Below the pieces are notes generated by a model, which had not been told where the DNA came from, searched no databases, and was given only the letters and a program-made list of their open reading frames with translations. A stretch of DNA of 15,813 nt from Comamonadaceae bacterium (lineage in GTDB: Bacteria; Pseudomonadota; Gammaproteobacteria; Burkholderiales; Burkholderiaceae). The stretch is from NCBI GenBank assembly GCA_947484245.1, contig CANKOT010000052.1:1-15813 (forward strand), in the 5' to 3' direction. Below are positions 1 through 6,984 of this stretch, in pieces. Both the position numbers and the translations under genes were made by a program. Position 1 is the stretch's first letter, and each line of letters starts with the position of its first letter.

Positions 1-1
1 G

Positions 2-178
2 CCTGCTTTGATTGAAGGCTTGGAAAAAGAACAGAGCGAAGTTCAAGCCGCCCTCGCAGACAGCACTTTGTTTGCCCAAGACCCTGCAAAGGGCGCAGCC
101 TTGTATGCCCGCGATGCACAAATAGACACTGAATTGGTCAAAGCCTTGGAGCGATGGGAAGCACTTTCAACACCTTGA
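2..178 (+). CDS. ABC-F family ATPase, C-terminal end (Uup-like), partial
   Basis: An open frame enters from the left edge and ends at TGA 176-178, giving the last 58 residues. The tail is rich in Glu, Leu and Ala and contains LEKEQSEVQAALADSTLF, then a DAQIDTELVKALERWEAL helix. This pattern of a helical hairpin with two short charged helices is typical of the C-terminal coiled-coil domain of Uup/ABC-F proteins, the soluble twin-ATPase proteins that act on ribosomes or on branched DNA intermediates. The two ATPase domains lie outside the window, so the name is inferred from the tail alone. No clear intrinsic terminator follows. Confidence 0.7.
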   Translation, partial: PALIEGLEKEQSEVQAALADSTLFAQDPAKGAALYARDAQIDTELVKALERWEALSTP

Positions 179-185
179 TATTTGC

Positions 186-296
186 ATGAACTTTGTTTTC
201 AGCCCTGAAGAGTTCACAGCCTTGTTGATGCTGTCAACCGCTGCCGGTGTCGCGCTTCAATTTCTGAACATCAAGGCATGGATGCTTGCACAATGA
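186..296 (+). CDS. possible small hydrophobic protein (36 aa), doubtful
   Basis: A short frame with ATG 186 and TGA 294-296 reads MNFVFSPEEFTALLMLS and continues with an apolar stretch to WMLAQ. An acidic N-terminal part (residues 7-9) is followed by a mostly apolar run from about residue 11 to 35, which could be one amphipathic or membrane helix. It starts seven bases after the upstream ABC-F stop and fills more than half of the gap to the phosphatase gene. No good Shine-Dalgarno sequence is visible before it, and I do not recognise the protein. It may simply be a chance ORF; conservation in relatives would decide. Confidence 0.22.
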   Translation: MNFVFSPEEFTALLMLSTAAGVALQFLNIKAWMLAQ

Positions 297-383
297 CATC
301 TAGAAAATTCAAACAGGCGAAGTGTGGGTCGGAGGAGACACAGCGGTCTGTATTGAGGGTCATGTGGCTTTAAACTAAGGGCC
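297..383 (+). promoter_or_regulatory. leader of the histidine phosphatase gene
   Basis: This 87-base spacer precedes the phosphatase gene. AAGG at 377-380 lies three bases before the ATG and is a close-set Shine-Dalgarno. A stronger GGAGGAG-like sequence further upstream (around 331-337) has no suitable start codon at the right distance. No convincing -35/-10 pair could be assigned by eye. Confidence 0.3.
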
Positions 384-1076
384 ATGGGACAACTTCTTTT
401 AGTGCGCCACGGTCAGGCTTCTTTTGGCGCAGACGATTACGACCAACTCAGCGACTTAGGCAAGAGGCAGAGCATTCGCTTGGGCGAGTATTGGCAACAT
501 GCGGCCAGCGAACATTCAGACTCAGAAGCGCTGAAGTTTGATGCTGTTTTCATGGGCAGCCTGAAAAGACACCGCCAAACTTGGGAAGGCATTGCACAGG
601 GCGCACAACTTCACAATCAGCCTGAAGTTTGGCCGGAACTCAATGAATACGACAGCCACGCCTTGATCGAAACCATTCACCCAGAGCCTCTTTCCAAGCC
701 AGATACGCCTGAGATGTACAAGCATCACTTTCGCTTGTTGAGAACGGCCTTGCAAAAATGGATGGCTGGCGAGACCGCGCCCAAAGGCATGAGCAGTTAT
801 GTCGAGTTTGCAGCGGGCATCCAATCGGTCTTGAAGCACATTCGAGAAAACCACCAAGGCCGCGTTTTGGTGGTGTCTAGCGGTGGTCCTATCTCAACAG
901 CGGTGGGGCAAGTGCTTCAAGCGCCAGCCGAGACGTCTATCGAATTGAACCTACGCATCCGAAATACAGCACTCACGGAGTTTGTCTTTTCGCCGTCGCG
1001 TCACATGTTGCTTTCCTACAATAACTTACCGCATTTGGATCATGCCGCCCATCGAAGCTGGATCACTTTTGCTTGA
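384..1076 (+). CDS. histidine phosphatase (phosphoglycerate mutase-like) family protein
   Basis: This 230-residue protein belongs to the histidine phosphatase superfamily. The hallmark RHG motif is at residues 8-10 (LLLVRHGQAS), with His9 the expected phospho-acceptor. Arg62 in GSLKRHRQT matches the second conserved Arg region, and Glu87 in the LNEYD segment fits the proton-donor position. The position usually occupied by the second catalytic His (V-V-S-H-G-G) reads VVSSGGP, so Ser166 takes its place; this variant looks like a subfamily feature rather than decay because the surrounding residues are intact. No signal peptide is visible, so it should be cytoplasmic. The substrate cannot be told. 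Its stop lies 42 bases before the next gene, with a short CTCCC/GGGAG hairpin between. Confidence 0.85.
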   Translation: MGQLLLVRHGQASFGADDYDQLSDLGKRQSIRLGEYWQHAASEHSDSEALKFDAVFMGSLKRHRQTWEGIAQGAQLHNQPEVWPELNEYDSHALIETIHPEPLSKPDTPEMYKHHFRLLRTALQKWMAGETAPKGMSSYVEFAAGIQSVLKHIRENHQGRVLVVSSGGPISTAVGQVLQAPAETSIELNLRIRNTALTEFVFSPSRHMLLSYNNLPHLDHAAHRSWITFA

Positions 1077-1084
1077 TAGTGTTT

Positions 1085-1099
1085 CTCCCGATAGGGGAG
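1085..1099 (+). other. short CTCCC-N5-GGGAG hairpin between phosphatase and Tgl-like genes
   Basis: A 5-bp inverted repeat with a 5-base loop begins nine bases after the phosphatase stop and is followed by TCTTGTTTTCTTG. It could be a weak terminator. Its 3' arm is also a Shine-Dalgarno-like GGGGAGG, but that lies about 18 bases from ATG 1119, too far for ordinary use. The role is unclear. Confidence 0.3.
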
Positions 1100-1118
1100 G
1101 TCTTGTTTTCTTGTCAGA

Positions 1119-2225
1119 ATGACATGTATGCACATTTCGCAACAGGCCACTTCGCACTCAACTCAAGCGGCAGGCATTCGAGTCTCCCATTGCGGGCCGT
1201 CGGCTTGCGTCGCTTATTTTGGCGCAGTTGGCATTTCGGACGGTTTGGCACTTGAGCCAGGGAGCGGCGCTACCCACTGCAAAATGAGTGCCGCATGGAT
1301 GCAGACCTATGCCCCCAACAGCGATACCCTTTCTTTGCATGAGCATGCCGACAATTTGCAGCAAGAGATCCTTTGGTCCATGCTGGTCTCGCCGCACCTT
1401 TTTGAATTCAACAACTTAGAAGCGCTTAGCAGCGCAGTGCGGGTTCGAGAAAACATTGTGCTGGATGCCCGCAAAACAGCCTTGGCATTCAAAACCGATG
1501 CCGCCGAGCGGCCCAGCGAATTTTGGCGTTACGAAGAAGAAGCCGGCTTTATTTTGCATGCGGGTACCGGCTTGATCAGCGCTTTGATCAGTGCCACTCA
1601 ACCCGAGGCCACTGGCAAGCTCTATGACTTTTCTTGCTACCGCGCCACTGAATATGTCATTTTGCTTGGCTTGGCGCAGGAGGCCGCTGTTCACAACACC
1701 GCCTTGTTAGCGCAATTGCAAGCAACGAATGAAAAGTACGCCATTCGCTCCGGCCAATTTCACGATGTTTTTTTACATGAATATGGTTCGCTCGAAGCGC
1801 CCTTGCCTGCTCGCTTCTATGTGCCAGGCGATCGGATTTGGTTTCGAAACCCCGATGCACACTCTTCTGACGTGACCGGCTATGAAGGCTCTTGGGTCAT
1901 TTATGTGGGCAGCGGCTTGTTCAGCAATTTTTGGAAGCGCGATCAGCCTTTTAGCTTGCAAAGTAAATGCATCGAGATTTTTCATTGGCGCGATGGTGTG
2001 CAAACCAACGCCGCGGGTGACTTGTGGCTTGACGAGGCCAAAGTAGAAGCATGCATACAGGAAACCATGCAAGAGCCCCGCAAAGTGCAACACATCTTGC
2101 AGCAAATGATGCGCATCCGAGACGCCAAAGGTGTGTATGCAGAGGGCGGATGCTTAGATGCTACGCGTGAGTACCCAAAGCAAATTTACCCAACGGCCTG
2201 TGAATTGAACTTGCCAAAAGTCTAG
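1119..2225 (+). CDS. Tgl-like protein-glutamine gamma-glutamyltransferase (transglutaminase) homologue
   Basis: This 368-residue protein aligns with Bacillus subtilis Tgl, the 245-residue spore-coat transglutaminase of the NlpC/P60 fold, as I recall that sequence. Shared landmarks, in order, are a block at residues 85-114 that aligns without gaps to Tgl 27-56 and ends in RxNIV; an FWR segment (135-137) matching Tgl YWR; YDFSCYRA (169-176), with Cys173 at the place of catalytic Cys116; and GDRIWFRNP (237-245) matching Tgl GDCLYFKNP. YEGSWVIYVG (255-264) matches WRGENVILLG. Tgl partners Glu115, Glu187 and His200 are not conserved in this alignment (Ser172, Ser258, and no His), although Glu256 lies nearby. 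The protein has roughly 60-75 extra N-terminal residues and a C-terminal extension. The start is uncertain: ATG 1119 opens the frame, ATG 1128 is close, and ATG 1284 (Met56) would still keep the whole core. It converges with the creatininase gene, nine bases apart. Homology is likely; enzyme activity is open. Confidence 0.7.
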   Translation: MTCMHISQQATSHSTQAAGIRVSHCGPSACVAYFGAVGISDGLALEPGSGATHCKMSAAWMQTYAPNSDTLSLHEHADNLQQEILWSMLVSPHLFEFNNLEALSSAVRVRENIVLDARKTALAFKTDAAERPSEFWRYEEEAGFILHAGTGLISALISATQPEATGKLYDFSCYRATEYVILLGLAQEAAVHNTALLAQLQATNEKYAIRSGQFHDVFLHEYGSLEAPLPARFYVPGDRIWFRNPDAHSSDVTGYEGSWVIYVGSGLFSNFWKRDQPFSLQSKCIEIFHWRDGVQTNAAGDLWLDEAKVEACIQETMQEPRKVQHILQQMMRIRDAKGVYAEGGCLDATREYPKQIYPTACELNLPKV

Positions 2226-2234
2226 TCCAGGCCT

Positions 2235-3089
2235 TCAAGACCGCAGGGTGTCAGCGGGCAAGCGATCTATTTCCAACAGCAATTGCGCCAACGAACGGCC
2301 TGCGGCATCGAGCACAATGCGGCCTTTTTGCGCCGTAGCTGCAGCAGCGTTGCCTGCAGCGCCGGCAGGGTTGTAATCTTGCATTTGCCAAGCCAGCTTG
2401 GCACTTCGGCCATTGCCCAGAATGGGAAACGACTGAGCTCGATCTTCTGAGCTTGACTTGAAATTTTCGGCCTTGCTCATGTTGACCGCGTGCGGTTTGA
2501 GCGCCAGCATGGCCGAGGTTTCAAGCTCGCCTGCATGCACGCCAAAGCGATGCTCGTGGTCGGAAAATAGCGCGTTGGCGTCTTGCCCCTTGTCGTCCAG
2601 CAGAGGAAGTTGATACCAATTGACGCTGTAAACCAACATGCCTAAACGAGCCCGCAAATCGCGGGCCACCACGTCCATGGCCCCAACATGGCCACCATGT
2701 GAATTGAACAGCACCAGTTTGTGAATGCCTGCGGCTTTGACCGATTCTGCAATGTCGGTCCACAAGCGAATGAGTGTTTCTGGCTTCAAGGTGAGTGTGC
2801 CCGGAAATGCAGCATGCTCTGGGCTCAATCCCACACTTTGGGTGGGCAGCACCAAGATCGACAAATCAATTTGGTTCAGTGTGGCTGCCCCTGCCTTTGC
2901 ACTGGCATTCAATTGGGCTATGGCCGAATTGACGACTGCCTCCACAATGTCCACATCCACCGAAAGGGGTAAGTGCGGGCCGTGCTGCTCGGTAGCGGCC
3001 AAAGGCAATACTGCAATGGCCCTTGAAGTATCGATGCGGCCAAAGTCTTGGGTGGTCAATTGAGACCAGTGGTGAATGTGATGTGACAT
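2235..3089 (-). CDS. creatininase-family amidohydrolase
   Basis: With ATG at 3087-3089 this gives 284 residues, close to the usual 250-270 of the creatininase family of metal-dependent amidohydrolases (creatininase, FAPy deformylase ArfB, MftE). TEQHGPHLPL places Glu34 and His36 at the family metal-ligand positions, followed by Asp45 in the SVDVDI segment; NSHGGH (129-134) carries His131, and HAGELETS supplies Glu188. These sites mark an intact dinuclear metal centre. The substrate cannot be assigned, because no creatine, riboflavin or mycofactocin genes are nearby. The frame stays open upstream to 3317, but those residues are low-complexity and overlap the divergent gene, so I prefer 3089. 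An AAGGAG sequence on the minus strand lies upstream of an in-frame ATT codon (3120-3122), so a rarer, longer start cannot be excluded. Confidence 0.85.
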   Translation of the reverse strand: MSHHIHHWSQLTTQDFGRIDTSRAIAVLPLAATEQHGPHLPLSVDVDIVEAVVNSAIAQLNASAKAGAATLNQIDLSILVLPTQSVGLSPEHAAFPGTLTLKPETLIRLWTDIAESVKAAGIHKLVLFNSHGGHVGAMDVVARDLRARLGMLVYSVNWYQLPLLDDKGQDANALFSDHEHRFGVHAGELETSAMLALKPHAVNMSKAENFKSSSEDRAQSFPILGNGRSAKLAWQMQDYNPAGAAGNAAAATAQKGRIVLDAAGRSLAQLLLEIDRLPADTLRS

Positions 3090-3177
3090 GTGAAGCAGTC
3101 TTTTGAATAAGCGCAGTTTAATAGATGCTCCTTCTTTAGGGGCATGATTTTGCAGTGTAGAGTTGGGCTTTTGAATT

Positions 3178-3194
3178 TGGCCGTTTTTCGGCCA
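3178..3194. repeat. perfect inverted repeat TGGCCG-TTTTT-CGGCCA
   Basis: Six base pairs flank a five-T loop, ending three bases before the 11-bp repeat array. No T-run follows on either strand, so it is not a typical terminator. A role as protein-binding site or leader hairpin is possible. Confidence 0.6.
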
Positions 3195-3196
3195 CA

Positions 3197-3262
3197 CTTG
3201 GCCTTCGCTTGGTATCGGCTTGGTATTGGCTTGGTATTGGCTTGTCATAGACTTGACATTGG
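3197..3262. repeat. six tandem 11-bp units each starting CTTG
   Basis: Units start at 3197, 3208, 3219, 3230, 3241 and 3252. All six begin with CTTG; the middle consensus is CTTGGTATTGG (exact at 3219 and 3230, one mismatch at 3208). Units 1, 5 and 6 are diverged after CTTG. The 11-base period is not a multiple of three, which argues against a coding repeat, and is close to one DNA helical turn. The array ends 19 bases before the proposed dsbD ATG. Confidence 0.7.
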
Positions 3263-3281
3263 CAAGTTTTTTCATTTTTTT

Positions 3282-5564
3282 ATGTTTTTGCTTTTGGACT
3301 TCCTCCCTGTGCGTCACCTGCCTAGGTATCTTCTACAACACCTTCGAAATGCGTGGGTCGGGTTGATTCTGGGTATTTTGGCGGTGCTGTCTGTCCAAGC
3401 ACAAACTCAAATACTCAGCGCACGACCTGCTGGCCAAGTCGTCAAAACACCGCAAGTTCAAGCAACCCTGTTGGCTCAAGCGCCACAAGGCATTGCCCCA
3501 GGAAAAACCCTTTGGCTGGGATTAGAGCTGGCGCACCAAGCCCATTGGCATACCTATTGGCGCAACCCTGGCGATTCTGGCTTGCCCACAGATTTGCAGT
3601 GGAAGTTGCCCCCTGGCATGGTGGCTGGCCCGCTCATTTGGCCTGCGCCGCGCCAAATTCCCATTGGCAGTTTGGCCAATTATGGGTACGAAGACACCAC
3701 CTTGTTGGTGACACCCATTCAAATCAGTCCGTCATTCAAGCCCCTGAGCAATGAAAGTTCAGTCCAAATTGACTTGCGCGCCAATTGGCTGGTTTGCAAA
3801 CAAGAGTGCATTCCGCAAGAGGGCGACTTCAGTCTCAAGCTGCCCATTCAGGACGCCACCACCATGGCGCGCGATGCCTTTGACAAAGCCCTTGAGCTGC
3901 AAGCAAAGCCCCTGACAGGCCCACACCAAGCGCGCATTGCTGCAGATGGCAGAACACTGCAACTGAGCTTGACACAACTGCCGCCAGAGCTACAAAAGGG
4001 TGATTGGACCGTCTTTCCCCAAACTGCCAACGTTGTCAAAAACAGTGCCGTCCCTGTCGTTCAAACCATTGCCCAAGACGCGTCTAATCCAGCCACCGCA
4101 CGGGCCGAAGTGACTGTCCAAATTTCGAGTGAGCGCATGGACAGCCCCTCTCGAATGACATGGCTTTTGATACAAGGCAAGGCCAATGCGCCTACCGGCC
4201 GGCAGTGGACAGTGGAAACACCCGTTCAAGGCCAATGGCAAGAGTTTTCGGATCCCGTCGCGCAAAGCCCCATCAGCTTTCAAGGTTTGCAAAACAAGCC
4301 AAGCGCTGCGTCAGCACCTTTTGCCACTTGGGCGATTGCCATGCTGGGAGCCTTGCTGGGTGGCTTGCTCTTGAATTTAATGCCTTGCGTCTTTCCCGTT
4401 TTGGCCATCAAGTTACTCAGCATCACGCAGCATGCCAGTCACCCCAGAGAAATGAAGCTTTCGGCTTGGGCCTTCACCGCCGGTGTCTTAATTTCGTTCT
4501 TGGTTTTGGGCGCACTCATGCTGGGGCTGCGCGAAGCAGGGTCTCAATTGGGCTGGGGCTTTCAGTTGCAATCGCCTTGGGTGGTGGGCGGATTGGCGCT
4601 GTTGTTTGCCGTTTTGGGCCTGAACTTGTCGGGCCTGTTTGAATTTCGATCGTTTGTACCCAGCAATTTGGCGGGCCTTCAATGGGCCAGCCCCATCACC
4701 AACTCTTTGTGGTCTGGCGTGTTTGCTGTGGTCATTGCATCACCCTGCTCAGCCCCCTTCATGGGCGCCTCTTTGGGTTTGGCCATCGGCTTGCCCTGGT
4801 GGCAGGCTTTGCCCGTGTTTCTAGCCATGGGCGTCGGCATGGCTCTGCCCTTCATTGCCATCTCATTGAATACAGGCTGGGTCAAACGCTTGCCAAGGCC
4901 TGGGGCATGGATGCAGACTTTCAGGCAATTCATGGCATTTCCCATGTACGCCACTGTGGTTTGGCTGTTGTGGGTCTTGGGGCAGCAAGTCGGCTTAGAG
5001 GGCGTCATTGGATTGTTAGCCTGCTTGCTCAGCTTGAGCTTGTTGATTTGGGCTGTGGCTCTTCAAGGGGCCTTTGCCCGCTCCATGACTGCGCTGGCCT
5101 TGCTGGTTTTTGCCCTGTCCATTTGGCAGTGGGGGTCTACATGGGCGCTGCTTGAGTCGCCGCCCTTGAAGGATGCATCTGCACCAACCTCTCAAACTCA
5201 AAAGTTGATTTGGGAAGAATGGTCAGCCGATAAAGTGGCAGCAGCCCAAAAAGTAGGTCGGCCTGTGTTTGTAGACTTCACGGCAGCTTGGTGCGTGACC
5301 TGCCAGTTCAATAAGAAAACGACTTTTTCCGATGCCAGCTTGTTGGCTGAATTCTCGAGCCGCAATGTTTTGCTTTTGCGCGCCGATTGGACCCGTTACG
5401 ATCCCCGCATCACTGCAGCCCTCAATGAGTTGGGCCGCAATGGTTTGCCTGTCTATGCGTGGTATCCGCCTGGACAACCCGTCAGCCTTCTTTCAGAGTT
5501 GATCACTGTGAAAGAAATTCAATCCTATTTGAGTCAACTCAAGAGCTCACCGATCAAACAATGA
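3282..5564 (+). CDS. dsbD: DsbD/ScsB-type thiol:disulfide interchange protein
   Basis: This inner-membrane reductase carries electrons from cytoplasmic thioredoxin to periplasmic thiol proteins. From ATG 3282 it has 760 residues. A signal peptide ([21 protein letters not shown]) ends near residue 40. The periplasmic alpha-like domain contains [16 protein letters not shown] and the Cys pair VCKQEC (172, 176). The membrane domain starts near residue 348 and carries NLMPCVFP (Cys369) and ASPCSAPF (Cys489), the two conserved membrane cysteines. The C-terminal thioredoxin-like domain has [12 protein letters not shown] (Cys671, Cys674). All six redox cysteines expected of the three-domain relay are present. 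The long N-domain resembles ScsB/DipZ-type members more than E. coli DsbD. The frame is open from 3144, but the extra 46 residues cross the repeat array; GTG 3309 is an alternative start that keeps the signal peptide. Its stop codon overlaps an ATG of hemE. Confidence 0.9.
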   Translation: MFLLLDFLPVRHLPRYLLQHLRNAWVGLILGILAVLSVQAQTQILSARPAGQVVKTPQVQATLLAQAPQGIAPGKTLWLGLELAHQAHWHTYWRNPGDSGLPTDLQWKLPPGMVAGPLIWPAPRQIPIGSLANYGYEDTTLLVTPIQISPSFKPLSNESSVQIDLRANWLVCKQECIPQEGDFSLKLPIQDATTMARDAFDKALELQAKPLTGPHQARIAADGRTLQLSLTQLPPELQKGDWTVFPQTANVVKNSAVPVVQTIAQDASNPATARAEVTVQISSERMDSPSRMTWLLIQGKANAPTGRQWTVETPVQGQWQEFSDPVAQSPISFQGLQNKPSAASAPFATWAIAMLGALLGGLLLNLMPCVFPVLAIKLLSITQHASHPREMKLSAWAFTAGVLISFLVLGALMLGLREAGSQLGWGFQLQSPWVVGGLALLFAVLGLNLSGLFEFRSFVPSNLAGLQWASPITNSLWSGVFAVVIASPCSAPFMGASLGLAIGLPWWQALPVFLAMGVGMALPFIAISLNTGWVKRLPRPGAWMQTFRQFMAFPMYATVVWLLWVLGQQVGLEGVIGLLACLLSLSLLIWAVALQGAFARSMTALALLVFALSIWQWGSTWALLESPPLKDASAPTSQTQKLIWEEWSADKVAAAQKVGRPVFVDFTAAWCVTCQFNKKTTFSDASLLAEFSSRNVLLLRADWTRYDPRITAALNELGRNGLPVYAWYPPGQPVSLLSELITVKEIQSYLSQLKSSPIKQ

Positions 5565-5587
5565 AGCTCCACAACAACTTGAATCCT

Positions 5588-6703
5588 ATGACCTCAGCCA
5601 GTTTTGCCCCTTTGTCCAATGACACTTTTTTGCGTGCCTGTCTGCGGCAAGCCACTGATCACACGCCTGTATGGCTGATGCGCCAAGCGGGCCGGTATTT
5701 GCCCGAGTATTGCGCCACCCGTGCCAAGGCTGGCAGCTTCATGGGCCTGGCCACCAACGTTGACTTTGCCACCGAGGTCACCCTGCAACCCCTAGAGCGT
5801 TACCCCTTGGACGCGGCCATTTTGTTCAGCGACATCTTGACCGTGCCAGATGCCATGGGCCTGGGCTTAAGCTTTGCGCTGGGCGAAGGCCCTCGCTTTG
5901 CCAAATCGGTGCGCGATGAAGCTGCCGTGGCCGAGCTGCAAGTGCCTGACATGGCCAAGCTGCGCTATGTCTTTGATGCCGTCACATCGATCCGCAAAGC
6001 TTTGAATGGCCGCGTACCGCTTATTGGCTTTTCAGGCAGCCCCTGGACCTTGGCTTGCTACATGGTGGAAGGCAAAGGCTCAGACGATTACAGATTGGTG
6101 AAGTCGATGCTCTACAGCCGGCCCGATTTGATGCATCGCATTTTGGACATCAATGCACAGGCTGTGGCGCTTTATTTGAATGCTCAAATTGAAGCCGGCG
6201 CCCAGGCCGTGATGATTTTTGACAGCTGGGGCGGCGTTTTGGCCGATGCGGCCTTCCAAGAATTTAGCTTGGCCTACACCGCCAAAGTTTTGGCACTGGT
6301 GAAAAAAGAACACCAGGGCGTCACCATTCCTCGCCTTGTGTTTACCAAGGGCGGCGGTTTGTGGCTCGAAGAAATGGGCCAACTCGACTGCGAGGTCTTG
6401 GGCCTTGACTGGACCATGAACTTGGGCCGGGCCCGTCAGATGGTGGGCGGTGCGGTGAATGGTCCGGGCAAAGCGCTGCAGGGCAATATCGACCCCAATA
6501 TTTTGTTTGCGCCACCCGCGCAAATTCAAAAAGAAGTGGTGCGCGTGTTAGACAGTTTTGGCAAGCCACACACCGACAAAACCAGCACGGGGCCGACACA
6601 CATCTTCAACTTAGGGCATGGCATTAGCCAATTCACGCCACCCGAGCATGTGTCTGCCTTGGTGGAGGCGGTTCATGCACACTCCAAATTGCTGAGGCGC
6701 TGA
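5588..6703 (+). CDS. hemE: uroporphyrinogen decarboxylase (HemE)
   Basis: HemE removes four acetate carboxyls from uroporphyrinogen III to give coproporphyrinogen III, a cytoplasmic step of haem synthesis. From ATG 5588 the protein has 371 residues, close to the family length of about 355. Signatures in order are [15 protein letters not shown] (28-41, with the substrate-binding Arg32 and Arg36), [18 protein letters not shown] (Asp82, essential in the family), [17 protein letters not shown] (Tyr158), [18 protein letters not shown], and HIFNLGHGI (His344). A second in-frame ATG at 5561 overlaps the dsbD stop as ATGA and adds nine residues; neither start has a strong Shine-Dalgarno. I prefer 5588 because the family normally begins about 10 residues before the NDxFLRA motif. 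Co-transcription with dsbD is likely. A strong terminator lies 49 bases downstream. Confidence 0.96.
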   Translation: MTSASFAPLSNDTFLRACLRQATDHTPVWLMRQAGRYLPEYCATRAKAGSFMGLATNVDFATEVTLQPLERYPLDAAILFSDILTVPDAMGLGLSFALGEGPRFAKSVRDEAAVAELQVPDMAKLRYVFDAVTSIRKALNGRVPLIGFSGSPWTLACYMVEGKGSDDYRLVKSMLYSRPDLMHRILDINAQAVALYLNAQIEAGAQAVMIFDSWGGVLADAAFQEFSLAYTAKVLALVKKEHQGVTIPRLVFTKGGGLWLEEMGQLDCEVLGLDWTMNLGRARQMVGGAVNGPGKALQGNIDPNILFAPPAQIQKEVVRVLDSFGKPHTDKTSTGPTHIFNLGHGISQFTPPEHVSALVEAVHAHSKLLRR

Positions 6704-6752
6704 GTTCGTGTCGCACTTTGGCTAGTGCTTTGTTTAGCGCATTTCATACCGG

Positions 6753-6788
6753 AAAAAACCCAAAAATATTTAAATTTTTGGGTTTTTT
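6753..6788 (+). terminator. intrinsic terminator after hemE (bidirectional shape)
   Basis: A perfect 15-bp stem (6753-6767 with 6774-6788) encloses the loop ATTTAA. The core is CCC/GGG flanked by A- and T-runs, so the + strand ends in GGGTTTTTT and the minus strand also ends in a T-run. It should stop transcripts coming from dsbD-hemE, and could work from either side. Confidence 0.85.
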
Positions 6789-6796
6789 CTATTGAC

Positions 6797-6805
6797 TTAT
6801 GCACA
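6797..6805 (+). other. DnaA-box match TTATGCACA
   Basis: The sequence fits the relaxed DnaA consensus TTWTNCACA, one base away from the strong form TTATCCACA. It lies directly after the terminator. A single nonamer is weak evidence alone; a second one is in the same spacer. Confidence 0.35.
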
Positions 6806-6929
6806 AAAGTTCTTTTCGTAGAATTTAAAATTTTAATCTGTATCAGCAACTGAGGTACGTCACTCAAAATTATATAAGTTGTTGTTTTTAAAGGAATATC
6901 TCAATCTGCTCAGTTCGCGAGCAATCCAA

Positions 6930-6956
6930 GCAAAGCCTTATTTTTCAAGGCTTTGC
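6930..6956. repeat. perfect 10-bp hairpin GCAAAGCCTT-N7-AAGGCTTTGC
   Basis: A perfect inverted repeat (6930-6939 with 6947-6956) has the loop ATTTTTC. It lacks a T-run after either arm, so it is not a standard terminator. It sits midway in the hemE-priA spacer and may be an RNA leader hairpin or a DNA-level structure. Confidence 0.65.
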
Positions 6957-6984
6957 GGGCCATCCGACAGTGTTTTCAACAAAG

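Larger units (their letters stand above)
3090..3281. promoter_or_regulatory. divergent spacer between creatininase-family gene and dsbD-like gene
   Basis: This 192-base spacer must hold the start signals of both divergent genes. It contains an imperfect hairpin TGCTCC/GGGGCA (3126-3131 with 3139-3144), a perfect GGCCG-TTTTT-CGGCC hairpin (3179-3193) and a six-unit 11-bp direct repeat (3197-3262), followed by a T-rich run up to the proposed dsbD ATG. I could not place a confident -35/-10 pair on either strand. Confidence 0.45.

Noticed and set aside
3144..3281. Upstream extension of the dsbD ORF from ATG 3144
   Set aside because: It translates the repeat array, would put 46 residues before a normal signal peptide, and has no Shine-Dalgarno.
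3087..3317. N-terminal extension of the creatininase-family ORF up to 3317
   Set aside because: The added 76 residues are low-complexity, overlap the divergent gene's start and the 11-bp repeat array, and no family member needs them. The ATT codon at 3120-3122 behind AAGGAG was considered as a start, but ATT starts are very rare.
6792..6824. Sigma-70 promoter with TTGACT and TAGAAT
   Set aside because: The spacing of 21 bases is too long for a normal promoter; no better pair was found.
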